DNA of 64,000 nucleotides from Astur gentilis (GCF_929443795.1 NC_064888.1:33009707-33073706), one strand, 5' to 3'. Counted from the first letter of the stretch, positions 34,268-48,039 are shown. Notes: generated by a model from the sequence alone, not told the origin. Program-made: numbers and translations.

Positions 34268-36837
34268 GTTTCTGTGGAAAATAGCTACTTTTTTTTGAAA
34301 GTAAAGGGAAGAAAAACCCCCTTTGGCTGACCTGAAGACCAGAAGTTCAAGCATCCTTCCTTCAGGCAATATTAGAACCACAATGGACTGTTCCACCCCC
34401 CGTTTTTTATTCTGACCTGCGCGATCGTTGCTACAAAAGGAAAAATGGTTAGTGGAGAAGAAGCAAGGACACAAGGTTTTACCAGCCGCCTTTTTCTTTT
34501 ATAAAATAGGGGATATATTTACTCCCTTCTGTAGTGCTCTATGCTTTCCTCCTGCTTCTGCAAAACACCTAAGCCTCTGCCTAAGTTCAAGGCTGCAAAT
34601 AACCCCCTTCACTGCAATCTCCCTTTAAGGGAAGCCACCGTAGGCACAAGGGCGTTGTGCAGTGGAGGCTGATGAAGTACCAGGGAGCCCTGCTCCAGTG
34701 GAGTCCCCAGGGAGACAATATTGTTTTCCCCTGGCAGTCATACATCATTGGACAGGTTCCCAGAAACCACAAGCAGATTACAGGGTTTTTTTCCTTACAA
34801 TGGCACAAGTATGCTTGTCTCTCTTTTTAATGGTTTCCAAAAGTGTAAAGCCAGAAAGGACTATTAGATCATTTTAATTTTCTCGCTGATGGTTTTGTGT
34901 AAAGTCTTCTATTAACTAGGCCTTAATCTCCAGCAGATACCACCAGCAAGGAAAAAAGATGCCGTCAAAGCTAAGAATGCTTTAAAACTACCGTGGGAGG
35001 AAAAAAAGGGTGGAAAATGCTTATGAAAATGCATCCCATGCTGCAGAAAAAGGTAAATGTTGTCCTTCCCTCTGTCTGCACTAAATTACAATGAATCTAA
35101 ACAGGGAGAAAATGATTTCCTGCACTCAGATCCAATGGTCTCCAAGACCCCTAGAATACAAACAATGACTGTACATCCAAATACAGTGCAGAGGAGGTCT
35201 TGTTTTCAATCATGTCCATAAACGTCAGAGATGTGTGTCAGAATCTGTTCTTTTCCTCTTTATAATCCGTTGAATAGACTCTTCTTGTGTATGTCTAATA
35301 TGTTCATGAGGTTAGGAGGAGGTTATGAGAGGTTAGGAAGCTGATATATGTTTTGGAATTTCCTACCCACTGAACCTTCTTTTCCTAATAATTCAAGATG
35401 TTGTCAAATGAAATAAGATAATTCTGATGATGGTGCTATGTGTGTGTCAGCTTCTATTTGAATAATGTATCCTGTATTTTGGCTGCTTAGGATTGGATTT
35501 TTGATAACTATTTTTCTCTACATTGCTGCCAGCATGATCCTATTTGATCTCAGTGTTGGCAACAGAAATGTAAGAATGAGGACTTGTTTTAGCAGTTCCT
35601 TTAGTTTACATTGATGCCAATTTTAACCTGAGCTGTTGCATTAGCACCTTACAAAAATATTTGGGTTGGAATGATTTTATTTTTTTTAAAGATCTTCCCT
35701 TCAAAATTTAAGTAAGTTAGTTCCTGAAAATATTTTTGCTGGTTGCAGATTTGGGAAATAGTGCATTATTTCAGAACAAAGCTGCTGGGTCTCTTTCTTC
35801 CCCATCCTCAGAACATGTGTTCATAAAAGACTGGAAAGTACATAGATTTGAAAAACAATCGAAACAGCTGTGTGTTACAGCATGACTTTTTGGGGTTGCA
35901 TTGCTGTGCCAAGGCATACAAGGTGCTGCCCAGAGCATTCCCTGGCATAGCTCTAGTTATGCTTTTTGGTAGGAGACAGATCCTCAGCCTGGCCCATGGT
36001 AGGTACAGTTAATATTTCATCTGTTTTTCTGATTCCCTCTCTCATCGTCTTCTTGCAAAGACACCCCTTTTCCTAATGACTGTAATTGAATTGGCTGTCT
36101 GTATTAGGTTCTTAGATTCACCATATTCCCTCAGTCTAATATTATTTATTTGATATTAACGGTAACAACACCAAGAGCTAGAAATGCAAAGCCTATAGGA
36201 GTGGTCTCAGACCACCTTGTGCCAGATGGTGTTGTAGCTATCCTGAAAGCTCTCAGGTGGGTGTTACAGACACTTACATATTCTTCACCTGTTGAATTTG
36301 AGGAAAACTTAAGGAACTGCTACGAGATGATCCCTAAAGCATTTCAGTCCAGAGGAAGAGAGAAGTGTCATTTAAACGGACAGTCGGGGAAAGAAGCTGA
36401 AGTGCCTATGCTATGATTCACAGATGTAAGGTAAGTCTGTAAAAATGACACAGATTTTCAGGATTTATGTCTGAACATGAATTTTGCTTTTCTGATCCTA
36501 CTCATCTCTGTCTTGGGAATGTTTTCATGGATTACTTAAAAAAAAGGTTGTTATTCGCAAGCTATCTCTGTCTGTTTCATGTTACCCTTGCCAGAAGGTG
36601 TCTCACTTGCATGGTCATTGCAAGAAACTGTAGGTTCGTTTACTCTCTGTGAGATATCTTTAGATGCACTGCATATTGCCAGTTTGGTTTAAGATGTTGT
36701 ATTGCAGCCAGTCAGCAACATGATTAAGAGAATATATTAACCTAAACCGGGTAATGTGCATGCAAGACTTGAATAAGCCCAGCACATCTCACAAATGCTA
36801 GTTAGCAGCAGAAATATTTTTTCAAGCTAGATTATGT
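34268..36837. other. Unique AT-rich non-coding sequence
   Basis: No gene or transposon recognised. 35290-35345 repeats GAGGTTAGGA-type words loosely three times. 35380-35700 is ordinary AT-rich sequence. Confidence 0.55.
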
Positions 36838-37070
36838 TGAAAAGAGAGAAAGCCAACAAGGAAAAAGGGAAAAGACAAAAGGGAGATGAAAGAAAAAAAT
36901 GACTAGTGAAGGGAGGGAAGGTACTCAAGTACTGCAGTGATTGGCAGAGCTGAAGGACATGGGAGGAGATGGGAGTTGATGTGTCAGAGAGAAATAGAGC
37001 AATGGGGGAATGCAGTCTGGATGGGAGAGGAGATGCCTGTGGAGGGAGGATATCTCTGGTTAGAGGGGAT
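36838..37070. repeat. Long purine-skewed region
   Basis: The first 95 bp (36838-36930) are nearly all purine (words such as AAGAGAGAAAG and GGAGATGAAAGAAAAAAA); the skew persists less strictly to about 37070. No transposon or gene explains it. Confidence 0.7.
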
Positions 37071-40000
37071 GGTGTAACCAGGAAAGGGGGAACAAATGTC
37101 TCCGGCTCCAGCTAACAGCTCTGCCGGTGGTCACATCCCTGGGTTGCGCTGGTCCCTTATCCAGCTGGATCCTGTCCTCGTGAGATGTTATCCCAGGGCT
37201 AAGCCCTGCTGTGCTCTGATTACAAATTAATTAACTCATTTGAGAACAGGAGATATGATGGAATGAGGGGGAGAGAGAAAAGCATAGCTAAGAAGTTGCT
37301 TTAATGAATTTGGCTTTCCTTAGTGAAGATTTGAAGACATGAAAGATGTTTTCAAGGAAGCAGGAAAGCTTGCTTAAGGAATGGATTATTCAGAGCTTAA
37401 AAAGTACTGATTACAAATTGCTCTGTGTATGCTTTAGGTTGTTAAGTGTAAAGAGCTCTTAATAACTAAGCTAATAAACTTCTCAGTGTTTCACCTTGAT
37501 ATTTTTGTCTTTGGAAATATGCTACTTTGCTGCATAAATAGCAAGGCATATTTCATTTTGGAGAAGATAACAAACACATGCAAAGATTTCTTCAACATAG
37601 CAAGAAGTGAGGCTTTTTTTCATTTATTTTATTGGTCTTTGGTATCTTTTGTGTTTCATGTTGTCCACCAGTGAAGTGGACACAAACTTTACCTGCATGA
37701 TCTTTGTGGAGTATCTAGCAGATCTCTGCATCCAAGTGACACATAAAACCTGCCAACGCTGATGGGGGGGTGGGTGTGCTTTTAAATGTGGATTAATTTA
37801 AAATGCTTTAAGATTTAGAACTTTTTAAAAAAACCCTGCCTGGTTAACTTGATTCCTTAATTCAAAGTGAAATTGGCCATCTTCTGTTTCAAACCAATTC
37901 AAAGACTGAGTTGCAAACACGATCTTTTCCTGAAAAGGTGAGAGTTTAAAGTGAGTTCCCTTTGTTTGGTGGGCAGAAAGATCTCTTGAAGAAGCTGTTA
38001 CCCAGCTACTCTTAATGCCTCTTCCCTGGGGCAGGCAGGGCCTATTTTAACTGTACTTATTGATTTGTGTTATGTAAACAATTACAATAGCATTCATGAG
38101 CCTTAAAAACCATAAGCAAAGATAATACGCATACTTCAGTTAATTCAATAAGTTTGGTGGGGAGTGTAATATGCCTCTTGGAGCGTAGCTTGAGGAAAAC
38201 ATCTTGGTTTATGCTGCTTGAGGAGGCCCTGGTAATGCATTTAGTAATAACAACAATAAAAATCAGGCTCAGCAAACTACCTGGTTTACACAGTGTTGCA
38301 AAACCTCTGCTCTCTGCTGTGATGCACACTGGGCTCAGCCGGCCCTGGACGTCCTCCAGCCCCATGTCTGTGGGAAGAGAGGGAGCAAGTTCCCCCCTGC
38401 CCTCCTCCTTTCTGTTGAGATGACAAATACATCAGGCAGGAGCCGCCTCTGGCTGGCTCTGCACAGCACCCGCTGGAAAGTAAGGTCTCATTTCAGCTGG
38501 GGCTCTCAAGCACTAGAGTAGTACAAATAATTTTATGTAATGATTTCATTTTGTTTCCAGTCCCAGGCTTTGTCCAGAGACTCACAGTGGTACTATTAGG
38601 CATGTCTGGAATTGTTATGAACCTCTTCCCCCCAAAAGTGATTTATCTGACTGAGGGTAATACAGTGTAATTGTAGGCCAGCCTCTGACTATTCTTCTAA
38701 GACAGCTCAGCTCCTCTCTCTCTGAAAACCATCTCAAGAAGAATAAAAACTGGACTGCTCTGAAAAGAGCCACTGCTGCTTCAGGCTGGGCTGATATTGT
38801 AGAAAGCAAAGGCATGTTGCCTGGATGCATACGTTGTATACCCACCTCTAGTATTGACCTCCAGGGATCTCCCCAGCTGCTCAGGGCATTTGCCACATTT
38901 TCAGACTTTGACAGCATATCGTGTCAAAAATGAAAAGTCCCCAAGACACCAGGAGCAGTGGCAAGATTGAATGTATATATGTTCACCTCAGCCTGTTCTG
39001 TTTCCTCAGTTTTAAAACAAAGTTTCTCCCCTCTTTGGAAAGGACTTTGAGCCAGAAGTGTGGGGAATCATTTGGGTTTGGGTGCAAATGCACTGTATTG
39101 AGAGAGTTGCACTGGGAACACATGGCCAGGCCTTCCAGAGTCAAAGTGGCTGATGAACAACCGAGTGGCTGCAGCGCCTTTCCAAGATCATTGACTACTA
39201 TGAGAGCTGGCTGGTTTCACTGAATTGCCTTTCTGAGTGAGGCAGATAATCACGTTAGAGCAACCCCTGCAATGTTGATGGGGTCTAAGCTATGGATTGG
39301 GCTGTCCAAAGAGGCTGCTAGGAGCATCTCTAGCACAAAACAAGGAATGTGGTCCAGTAACTGTCCAGGGAATAACATTATTCTGAACTATCCTGTGAAT
39401 GAAACAATAGAGGGGACCAGCTTTGCCTCGCTGAAGGAAACATGTGGGCCTGCAGGAATCATTTGAAAAGGATGGACTGTGAAAAATATTCTCCAGCTGA
39501 TCTGAGAAAGCAAGCTAGTGTTGGGCTGACCATCTTCTTTAAGCTCCTAACTGCCTGTGTTAAAATGTCTTTCATACCTCAGTTCTGAAAGCCTTCCTGT
39601 GCAAACACTAAACCCCTTTGTCACTGCCCTAACTTGAACCACTGCACAAAGCCTGTTTTCTGCCATTCAAGTGGTCTGCCCACAGGAGAGGATGGAGCCA
39701 TCCTTGTTGGAGCTTAGTCCAGCTACTCTTCACACCTGGAGCTATCACCACTGCTGCACCACTCTGTGGCTGAAGCCGTGCTGGGAACTGCCACTGAATG
39801 TCACATAGCTGATTGATGTGGGAAAGTGGTGGATTTTGGGATGTGCGTCTTTGTGTCCTGTCTCCTGGGCTTGCTGCTTGGCTGAACCTCAGAAGCACAA
39901 AGCAGAAACACATTGTCTTCTCTGAAGCCTTGTAGGTTCCACATTCCAACTTCTGATAGCAAAAGTGGGGTAATTTTAGGCACTGAGAATGAGTAATTGC

Positions 40001-40583
40001 AAATTCTTAGTCTCTGCATATGTATTGCAAACACTAAACAGCTATTCAGGAGTACCTGGCTCCAGCTAGAAATGATGAAGATAAGCACGACAATGATCAG
40101 AAATGCATTTGCGGACAGAAGCCCAGTCACTAGATGAACTCCCTCTGTAACTAGCGATCTTGAAATCCTGTAGCTTCAGTGAATTTTAAAACAGACCTTT
40201 TCAGGGCATCCTCAAAATAATGGCCTCTGGTGTGAAAGATCCTCATTTGCTGCAATACCCAGTGCTTGGCATGTAACAGCCTCAGCAACCCAGAAGTCTC
40301 CCTGCTTGATGTGGAGCAGGAGAACCTTTCTGCATTATATGCCCATCAACACAGCCTGACAGATGCGGTCAAGACCCATGTGTGTCCTGCTGGAACATGT
40401 GGATACACGTGATAAAATTTAACATTTGGGCAGGGCTCAAAAGTGCATGAAAAATACTAATTTTTGCTTCTTGAGTAATTTTGTACTCTAATTCTTGTAC
40501 CCTTTTCCTTGCATACAAGAATGCTCCTGTGAAGGGGCTACTGGCTTTTGGCCCAGTGCTCGGCAAGACGAAGTCTGGCAGAC
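37071..40583. other. Unique non-coding sequence
   Basis: GATTACAAATT occurs twice about 190 bp apart (37219, 37408). TTTCCTCAGTTTTAAAAC at 39000 faintly recalls an inverted MIR end. Open frames near 100 codons are not recognisable. Confidence 0.55.
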
Positions 40584-40597
40584 GTGCCCTCTGCTGG
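40584..40597 (-). promoter_or_regulatory. CTCF-like motif, full core match
   Basis: On the minus strand the site reads CCAGCAGAGGGCAC, which matches the vertebrate CTCF core CCASYAGRKGGCRS at all 14 positions; the three bases before it (CAG) also fit the extended consensus. It is the best CTCF candidate I found by eye in the window. Not shown to be bound. Confidence 0.5.
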
Positions 40598-40890
40598 CTG
40601 CTATCTCCACCATCACTGGGGGATGGAGGTTGGGTGGTGCAGGTCTGTGTGGGTAAGGTCAAGGGACACAACGTGAAGAATGTCTACAAAAGGACATTCA
40701 TACTGGAAAATACAGAGAGCATCCTTTCTTCCTTTGCCCCAGCCCTACACTGAATGAATTTAATGCCCTACAAAATACCCTGGTAGTTTTTGGGTTTTAC
40801 TCCATACAAGCAACTGACAGTGCGTTGGTCCAACTGTTGTGCTAGAAATACCACGTTATGTCTCTTTCCCCTCCTTCTCCTCATCTTACC

Positions 40891-40912
40891 TTTTTGTTTT
40901 GTTTTGTTTTTC
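40891..40912. repeat. (GTTTT)n pentanucleotide run
   Basis: Four TTTTG-type units within a pyrimidine-rich neighbourhood. Confidence 0.9.
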
Positions 40913-43289
40913 CTTCTTGGCATGGGAGATTTATCATATATGGAATATAGATTTCTGGGACCATGAAAAGCAAAATAAAACTTTAAAAATATGATTGGAG
41001 GCTCAAAATTCAAAATCTTAAGCTTGGTCAAGGAAGCAAGTCTAGGCAATTAGTGAGTGCCACTGATCTGCTCTTTTGAAATTGAGAGCTCAGTGGAACA
41101 GACTCTGCTTTAAAGCAGGTAAAATATACCACCTCAGAAACACTTCACACTGACAGGCATGAGCTATGTGCAGTTTGGTAAAATCTGTCCATGTTTTCCC
41201 TGGTGTTTTTCTTGAGTGCAAGCGTTTGTTCTGCTTTTGCTTTAATTAGTCCCTCATAGTGCCACTCTAACAGACTAAATCAGGTGTCAGTAATAATATG
41301 CTCTGTAAATGCAATCATTTTGTCCGTACAGGATTCTCCATGCTCAGGCTTTGATTGTTTTCCATGCCTATTCACTGCGTGTAATTATATAATAATCTTC
41401 CAGAAATAAACACGAAATAGTGGCTAGATCTTCAACTATGCCATTTCTCAGTTGTTACTCATGGGGTGTGACTGTCCAGCTAGTCCACAGGACAGTATGT
41501 CTGCTCCTTAGTCAAGTAATAGAAATGTTTAATATGGGTCATAAGCAATAAAAAATAGCAATACAGACTATTTAGAGCTGATCTGTTTATTTAGCAGAGC
41601 TGATCATGAAGTACAGGCACTGAGATTTTTTGCAAACATCTTCCTACCTGCTGGGTTTCTTAAGCTATGATCCTCAACATGGTACCTGAATCCTCTGTAC
41701 TGTCCACGTACCCCAGTTAGGGCACAAATTCAGTTCAAGCCAATTCCTTTCATCTGTTTGTGTAAGCTTTGGGTGAGATACTCAGCATGTTTCATATTTT
41801 TTTTTTCATTCATCATATAAATCCAAGGTCTAAGGCTTGAGCTAGAGCATGAGTTCAAGTTGCAAGCTAACAGAATGAGCGTCAAGTGAGATTTTAAGAT
41901 CAAAATGGACCTTTAAGATCTTTATAACATTGACCATAGAATTTCTTCTCATTACTCCTGTTTGGAGTCCAGCAGATCATGTCTTCATCAAAGCAGACCT
42001 TCTAGATCTGCTGCTCTCTTAACCAGAAGACACCAAGAGACAGAGAGCCCCCCAATTCCCTTTGCTGATTGTTCTTATCCCAGGTGACCCTTACTGTTAA
42101 AGAATTGTCTATATTTTACTGATGAGACACTGGAGAACCACTAGAAAACAGAACAATGTTTGATTGATATTTATAGCCTGTAAAAACCATCCTCCTTCTT
42201 TTTACCAAGGAAAAGATGTTGTTTCCTACTTCAGCAGATGTTTTGTGGGAAGATGAGGAGTATGTCCCTGTTCCTAACCAAAGCCCTCTCTCTGGTTAGA
42301 TTTTCTTGTAGCTGACAATGCAAAAGGTGGAAGTGATCACCGTGTGCTTAGACTTCTCTGTGCCATTTCAGAGAGAGAGGCAGTGTAAGAAGGAAAGGAC
42401 CATATGCTTTTCATTGACAAGTTTCACAGGAAAGCATCCTCTCTTTCTCTTCATACTTGATATGCTTTGAATTTAGAAATTCATATACAGAATTTAGAAA
42501 ATTCTGGGGGAATAGCAAGTCAAACCACTAGTTTTTATCTGTTTTCTTTTTCTTTTTAATCCTTGTAAAAAACAGAGCTATGTCTTTTTCTGTGTTCATG
42601 TTTGGGTTTTTTTTTTTGCTTTAAACCCAAATTCAATACTGCAAGGAAATAAGACAGGAGTCACTTTTTTTTTTTTTTTTTCCTCATATTTTGTAATGTC
42701 TTGTTCTAAAATTTGCTGCTTATGAGACCATTTGAAAATATTCCATATGAATGGTGACTCTGTAGAAATAACCAACTTAAATTTGTCTAGTGGGCTGTTG
42801 CTTGAAAGGAGAGAAAGTCTTATTGTGGCTTCTCAGTGGTGGCTGCATTCTCAATAATGAAACATGAAGAACAATTTTCTTACCTTGCATTTATACAAAA
42901 TTTAACAGTAGAAAAATGAGAAACTTAAGAAAACTTCCCAAACAAAACTTCTAACTATTCTTCAAGCCTCCCAGGCATCAAAGAGCTTTGCAGATCAATG
43001 CCATTATTATATGAATGAGAGGACTTTAGAAAGCCATCAGATATAGGGGGGGGGTCTATGGTTTGTGGCAGATCCTATTGGAAATGAGCATCCCTTATCC
43101 CTGTGTGACTTCCTATGCTTTTCAAAGGGTGTAGTTTGAGAGATGTTTGGGATTCAGCATTTATGATGGAATCTGTAACAAAACTCAGCATGGGAACTGC
43201 AAGAAGGTATTCAAGTAGTTTCAGTGAGAGTCAGAAACTGGTTTAAAAAGCATTTCCTGAAGGTACAATCACTTCTGGCACCAGAGTAG
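40913..43289. other. Unique AT-rich non-coding sequence
   Basis: Few open frames over 60 codons, which is typical of non-coding AT-rich DNA. T-rich runs lie at 42608-42619 and 42665-42681, and a G9 run at 43046-43054. Confidence 0.6.
42665..42681. repeat. 17-base poly-T tract
   Basis: A T17 run about 50 bp after another T-rich run (42608-42619). It may be the reverse complement of a retroposon tail, but no source sequence is recognised. Confidence 0.93.
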
Positions 43290-43520
43290 AAACACTTATG
43301 CATATTTCTGCACCCTGGGGCAGTTTTCAAGAATGTAGCTAATGTTAAATCTGAACTCAAAGGGCTTTAATTTTTCTGTTTGATGGGGAGCACTCATTAT
43401 GCAAATAAGATAGCCTTTGGGCAGCTGTCTATTTTCCAAAGTTTTTTTCTTTTTTGTAAGGACGCTAGTTTAAAATGGAAATTTCCACACTGAAGTTACC
43501 TATTTAGTCACAGCTTTTTA
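43290..43520. promoter_or_regulatory. Enhancer-like patch around a perfect octamer
   Basis: A perfect POU octamer ATGCAAAT lies at 43399-43406. A CAGCTG E-box (43422-43427) lies 15 bp downstream, and TTTAAT/TAATTT-like homeodomain words surround both. The patch is low in simple repeats and has the balanced AT-rich texture typical of conserved vertebrate enhancers. This is an impression; conservation cannot be tested here. Confidence 0.25.
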
Positions 43521-43717
43521 GTGTGCCTGGAAAACGTGAAGCGGAACACAATCAGATACAAGCATGATTGGTAAAGTCCCATCCTGGCATGAAAGGAGCC
43601 TTGTTTCAGTTCAGCACTGTCAGTGTTGTAACTCCTCCTAGACAGGGAAATTGCAGCAATCTTCACTTGTCCTTGACCTCATGGCACAGCTAAAATATCT
43701 GTGGTTTATCTCCCTAG

Positions 43718-43731
43718 CTGGCATCTGGTGG
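43718..43731 (-). promoter_or_regulatory. CTCF-like motif, one mismatch
   Basis: On the minus strand the site reads CCACCAGATGCCAG, one mismatch from the 14-position CTCF core. It has the same orientation as the site at 40584, 3.1 kb away. Confidence 0.35.
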
Positions 43732-46700
43732 TCAGCTAAATCCCGTCATTCTTCCTGACCTACCCACACACTAGGTTTTTGGGGCAGGGGCAGTTTGGGT
43801 GAGGGCATCCTCAGTGTTACAAGGGTAGCTAATCCCTGTACGCTGCCTTACAGTACTCTTACTGCCCTCCTGCCATTTGATGTTGTAGGAGGGACCTCAA
43901 TCCAGTCTTCCTGGCCAGCATTTCTCCCAAGCGTCAGTGCCATGGGGAGCGGTGGGAGACAGGGCCACGCGAGAGTTAGGTGGACATTTTGGTCTATGCT
44001 GTCCTCAAGTTTTCCCATTTGGTAGATCCCATGGTTTTCCTGAACGCAAACATGCATCCAGGTAGGCTTTGTCTGTGTGATTACATTAGGTAAGAGCACA
44101 GTGTTTGGTAAGCAAGGGCCTTATTCATCACTAGCAAAGTCAAAGAATTAGTCAGAAGAGAGTCTGAGGACATATCCTGCGGTTGTATAACTCACATACC
44201 ATGACCAAAGCCAATGGAGTGAGACTATTTTATATCTGAAGAGTTTTTTCTTCTGCTGATATCTGTCTTTTTCCAGCACTGCAGTCTCAAAAATCTTATG
44301 GAGGATTCAGGGGTTTTGAACCCCATCACCACCTCGAAGTCTAGGGGCCTTTAAGAACCAGGCTTTAACCTCTTTGGAAAAGAAAGACCATAAGGATCAT
44401 GAAAAATTGAAACCCAAGAAAAACCTTTTAGTAACTTATTTTAACTTATTCCCCATTGACTGTTCTGTCTCTGAACATGGAGGCAAGAACCTGGATATTT
44501 ATCTCCAGGAGCTCAGAGAGGGTCTGGAGGAACCCCTCCCTGGGAGCAGTGGAGGAAAAGAACCAGCCTCCCTTTTACAGCGCTTCTTGTTTAGATGAAA
44601 TTGTAAATTATCTGACTTGGTACCTGTGATACACTTGGATGTTTTCTCCCCACTCCGATTTTCCTTACCAATACCCATCATTTCTTGTGCTGGGCCAATG
44701 GTAAAACATCTGCTTCCCAACATCCAAAAGGGATTTGCTGTGCAGTGTTAAGGAGAACTTTCCCTGCTGAGTTTGGCTTGCTTAATTAAGTAACAGTTTG
44801 TGAAATGCTTTGTATCCTTCCGGAGGGAAGATCTTCCTGAAATGGAGCTCATTATCCTAACAATGCAAACCGACCTTGGCGAGCTGAGGGCTGGGAGACC
44901 AAACCTCATCTGTAAGGAAGATGCATGACAGAAGATGGGCAGCTTGCTGAGGGGAAAGCAGGTGGCTCTTGTAGGTTGAGTGGGAACTCTGCTCTCCTGG
45001 GGAGGGGAGCGATAGCAGCGTAAGTGCCGAGACTGACAGGAAAAGTTAGTGGAAGTGCTTTCCTATGTTGCTGGGCACAGCTGCCTCATAGTGCTTTGCT
45101 GTGCTTGAAGACTTAGCGTTGCTGAGCTTGCAGCTGGAGGTGGATGGCTGCAGAGCCAGGCAAGGAAAGTTGTGCATAGCAAACTTTGCTTTTCATCCAT
45201 CTCTGTGAAATGACGGGGGGGGCAGGATATCCGGACCCCTGCCTTTCAGAAGTTTGGGATGAAACAAAACAACCTTGAGACTTGTTTAGATGAAGAGCAC
45301 ACAATTAATTGCTGAGCAGCCTGGCACAGGGATGTGGCTCGGTCTCCCTCCTTCCCAAGCACTCTGCTTGTCATATGCTGCTCGTGGTTGCGTCTAAGGG
45401 TGGACAAAGCCATTAACTCCCACTCGCCTCTCTTTAATTGCTGTGCAGAGGAACATCAGGACAGGGCCGTCAGAAGTGTGCCAGGCAGCTCCCTGGGTAA
45501 TGGTCCACGGCATTTGCTTCACTGTTACGGCTGCTTTCTGCCTGGGGTGAGCACTACTCTGCTGTGCCACTTTCTGCTTAAAGGCTCCCACTCCCTCCTT
45601 TTTTTTAATGCCAGGAACAACCTGAGTATAGTGGTCAGAGTGGCTTTCCGCGTTGGCAAGCATATTTTGGAAGAAAGAAGTGCTATTACCTTATCAGCAA
45701 ATAATTTCCCACAGACATTTTAATGATCTGCTGTAGAGGACAAAGTGAGCTATAGGGAAGGCTGCTGAGGCAGTTGTGGCTGGGTGAACCAAAGCTGACT
45801 GCTTCATACAGTGGATGTTTTCTTCTCTCTGGCATCTGGATCATGTTTGGTGCAGTTGTAGGACCCTTTGAACCCAAGCATTTTATTTTTCTAACACTTG
45901 GAAAAAATAAACCCTAAAGGAGGGACAACAAGCAAACTAAATCAAAACATGTTTTCCCAAAATACACATAAACTTCCCCTTCCAGTAAGAAAATACCCTA
46001 AGGACGTTGGATGTCTGCACTAAATACAAGCCTTTAGAAGCAGCCTGCATAAGACAAACAAGGAAAGAAGTAAACCCTGCTGTCCTGCCAAGGTCAGCCA
46101 TGTGCTTCTGGTGCCTTCGTTCTTGGAGGGAATGCTGGGGTCACCAGGAGGATCCATGTTGCTGTGACATTTCAGGAACATGCCAGGAGGAGGAGAACAA
46201 GGTCTCTTGCTCTTGGTATTGCTTGGGTGGACCAAGAGCCACCCAACCTGCTGGCTCTACAGCTGGACAGGTGCAAATCCTACACAAGCCGGTCTTCTCT
46301 GGTTTTGCCGAAACAAGGGTGGGGGGTGTTTTCTGAGCTGGAGTTCATTATTATGCTAGCTCAAATAAAAACAAAGCTGTGCTTTCCCTTTTTGAAAGCA
46401 CACTGCAGGCCTCTTTCACTCTACCTGCAATTTTACTCTAAGGGAATACCAGTGACTTTAGGGAATTTCCTGGTGTCATCACAGAATCAGACAGTAATGC
46501 TGCCAATTTACACATGAAAGGGACAAGTACTGACATAAGGTGCCATATAAAGAATGGTTACAGCTATATTTTAGGACTAGGTTGGTATTTTCTCTTACTT
46601 TCTTTTCAGAAATGAGCTGACACAGTGCTAACATTAGTGACCAGACATCACAGGAACATGCCCCGAGTTTCATTGTGCATCCATAGCTTGGCCGGGGGAG

Positions 46701-48039
46701 CTCCCTTCTGTCTGAATGCCAAAAAGCTCTGAAAGAACATTCATAGACATAAAGACTCCATTTGAAGAGGCAGAAGAGATGTCCAGGAACTGCTTTCATG
46801 ATTTTTATTTTGAAAAGAGCCAGGTGCTTGATTAAAGGCCTAGCAACTGGTGTTTCAAAAGCCACAGAAGGGTCCTGACCTGTCCACAAAGTACAGTGAA
46901 AGAGAGAAGAAAAAAGGATAACAGGGAGTGACTTCATTTTTCCTTTATGCCAATGAAACATCCTGGTGTGATGGCTTCTACAGAGTTTTTGGAAAAGGTC
47001 CTCTGAAGAGAAGAGGTGGATGGCAGTACCATAGGAGGAGACAGCAACCTTGTGTCCCATTCCTGGGACTCTACAGAACCCAGGAACAATTCCACAGAGA
47101 TACTCAGTAGCATTTGACATGAGCATTCATCGCTCCTCAGAGAGTCACAGATGTACCTAGGGTACCTGGGGTCACATTTCTCTCTGGCGGATGAAATAAG
47201 CCTATGATAGATGGATAGGAATTGCACAGATTCAGTTTTCCAGGTAGCAACACTCAAGGTGCCGAGACCCTGTGGCGTGTTTCATGCATGAAAACAACAC
47301 ACAGGTCTTATATCACGCCCTGCGCAGCAATGCCAGCACTGTGGGCAAGAACTATGGGCAGTTATCTCAGCTGAAAATCAGAGCCGTGCTGCAAAGCGGG
47401 ATGAAGGTAGGAAAGCCCATTTCACAGAGGACAGGAGTGAAACCCCATAACTTGACTGTCAAAGGAAATCAAGCTCCTGCCCCAGTGCACTGTGATACGG
47501 AGGTGCGGTACCTGACATAGTTGAGCAACCTGAGCGTGCTGCCAGCCGCAGCCATCCGGTAGGTATTTTCCTGTCTTTGAGTCTGCTGCTCTTCCAAGTG
47601 TCCTCACACAACTTTTTGAAGTTACCGAACTGGCAAATTCTGCTTCCTTGGGTGTTTTTCACTGTCTCCACAGCCATAGATGTGAGAAGACTGTAACTGC
47701 TACAGGATGGGCCCATATGCTGTAAAGCAGATATCACTCCCAGGCAGCTGGAATGGGCTGCTTATATGCTGCAAAATATTGCCAGGATATGTCAATTGGT
47801 GCTTGATTACTTAAACTAAAAATTCAGAAGAAAATTCAACAAAGGAAATAAAACACTATTTGATGAGTAATTTGAAAATTGGCTATAATAAAATGTACTA
47901 CTTTTAAAATGAATAATCAGCTGCTTTCATCTATTTGCTGTCAGTCTTGATTTCCCAAGTTTTCACAACTGCAGATCTGAAAAAAACCCAACACCTTTGC
48001 TTTTAATACATTGGAAAGTCCAGAGAAAGACTTTAAGCT
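43732..48039. other. Non-coding sequence including the longest ATG-started frame in the window
   Basis: A 215-codon frame lies on the minus strand at 46479-47126, starting ATG in a weak context (T at -3, C at +4). It has no recognisable domain and no splice evidence. Overlapping frames occur on the plus strand. A G8 run lies at 45215-45222. Confidence 0.5.
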
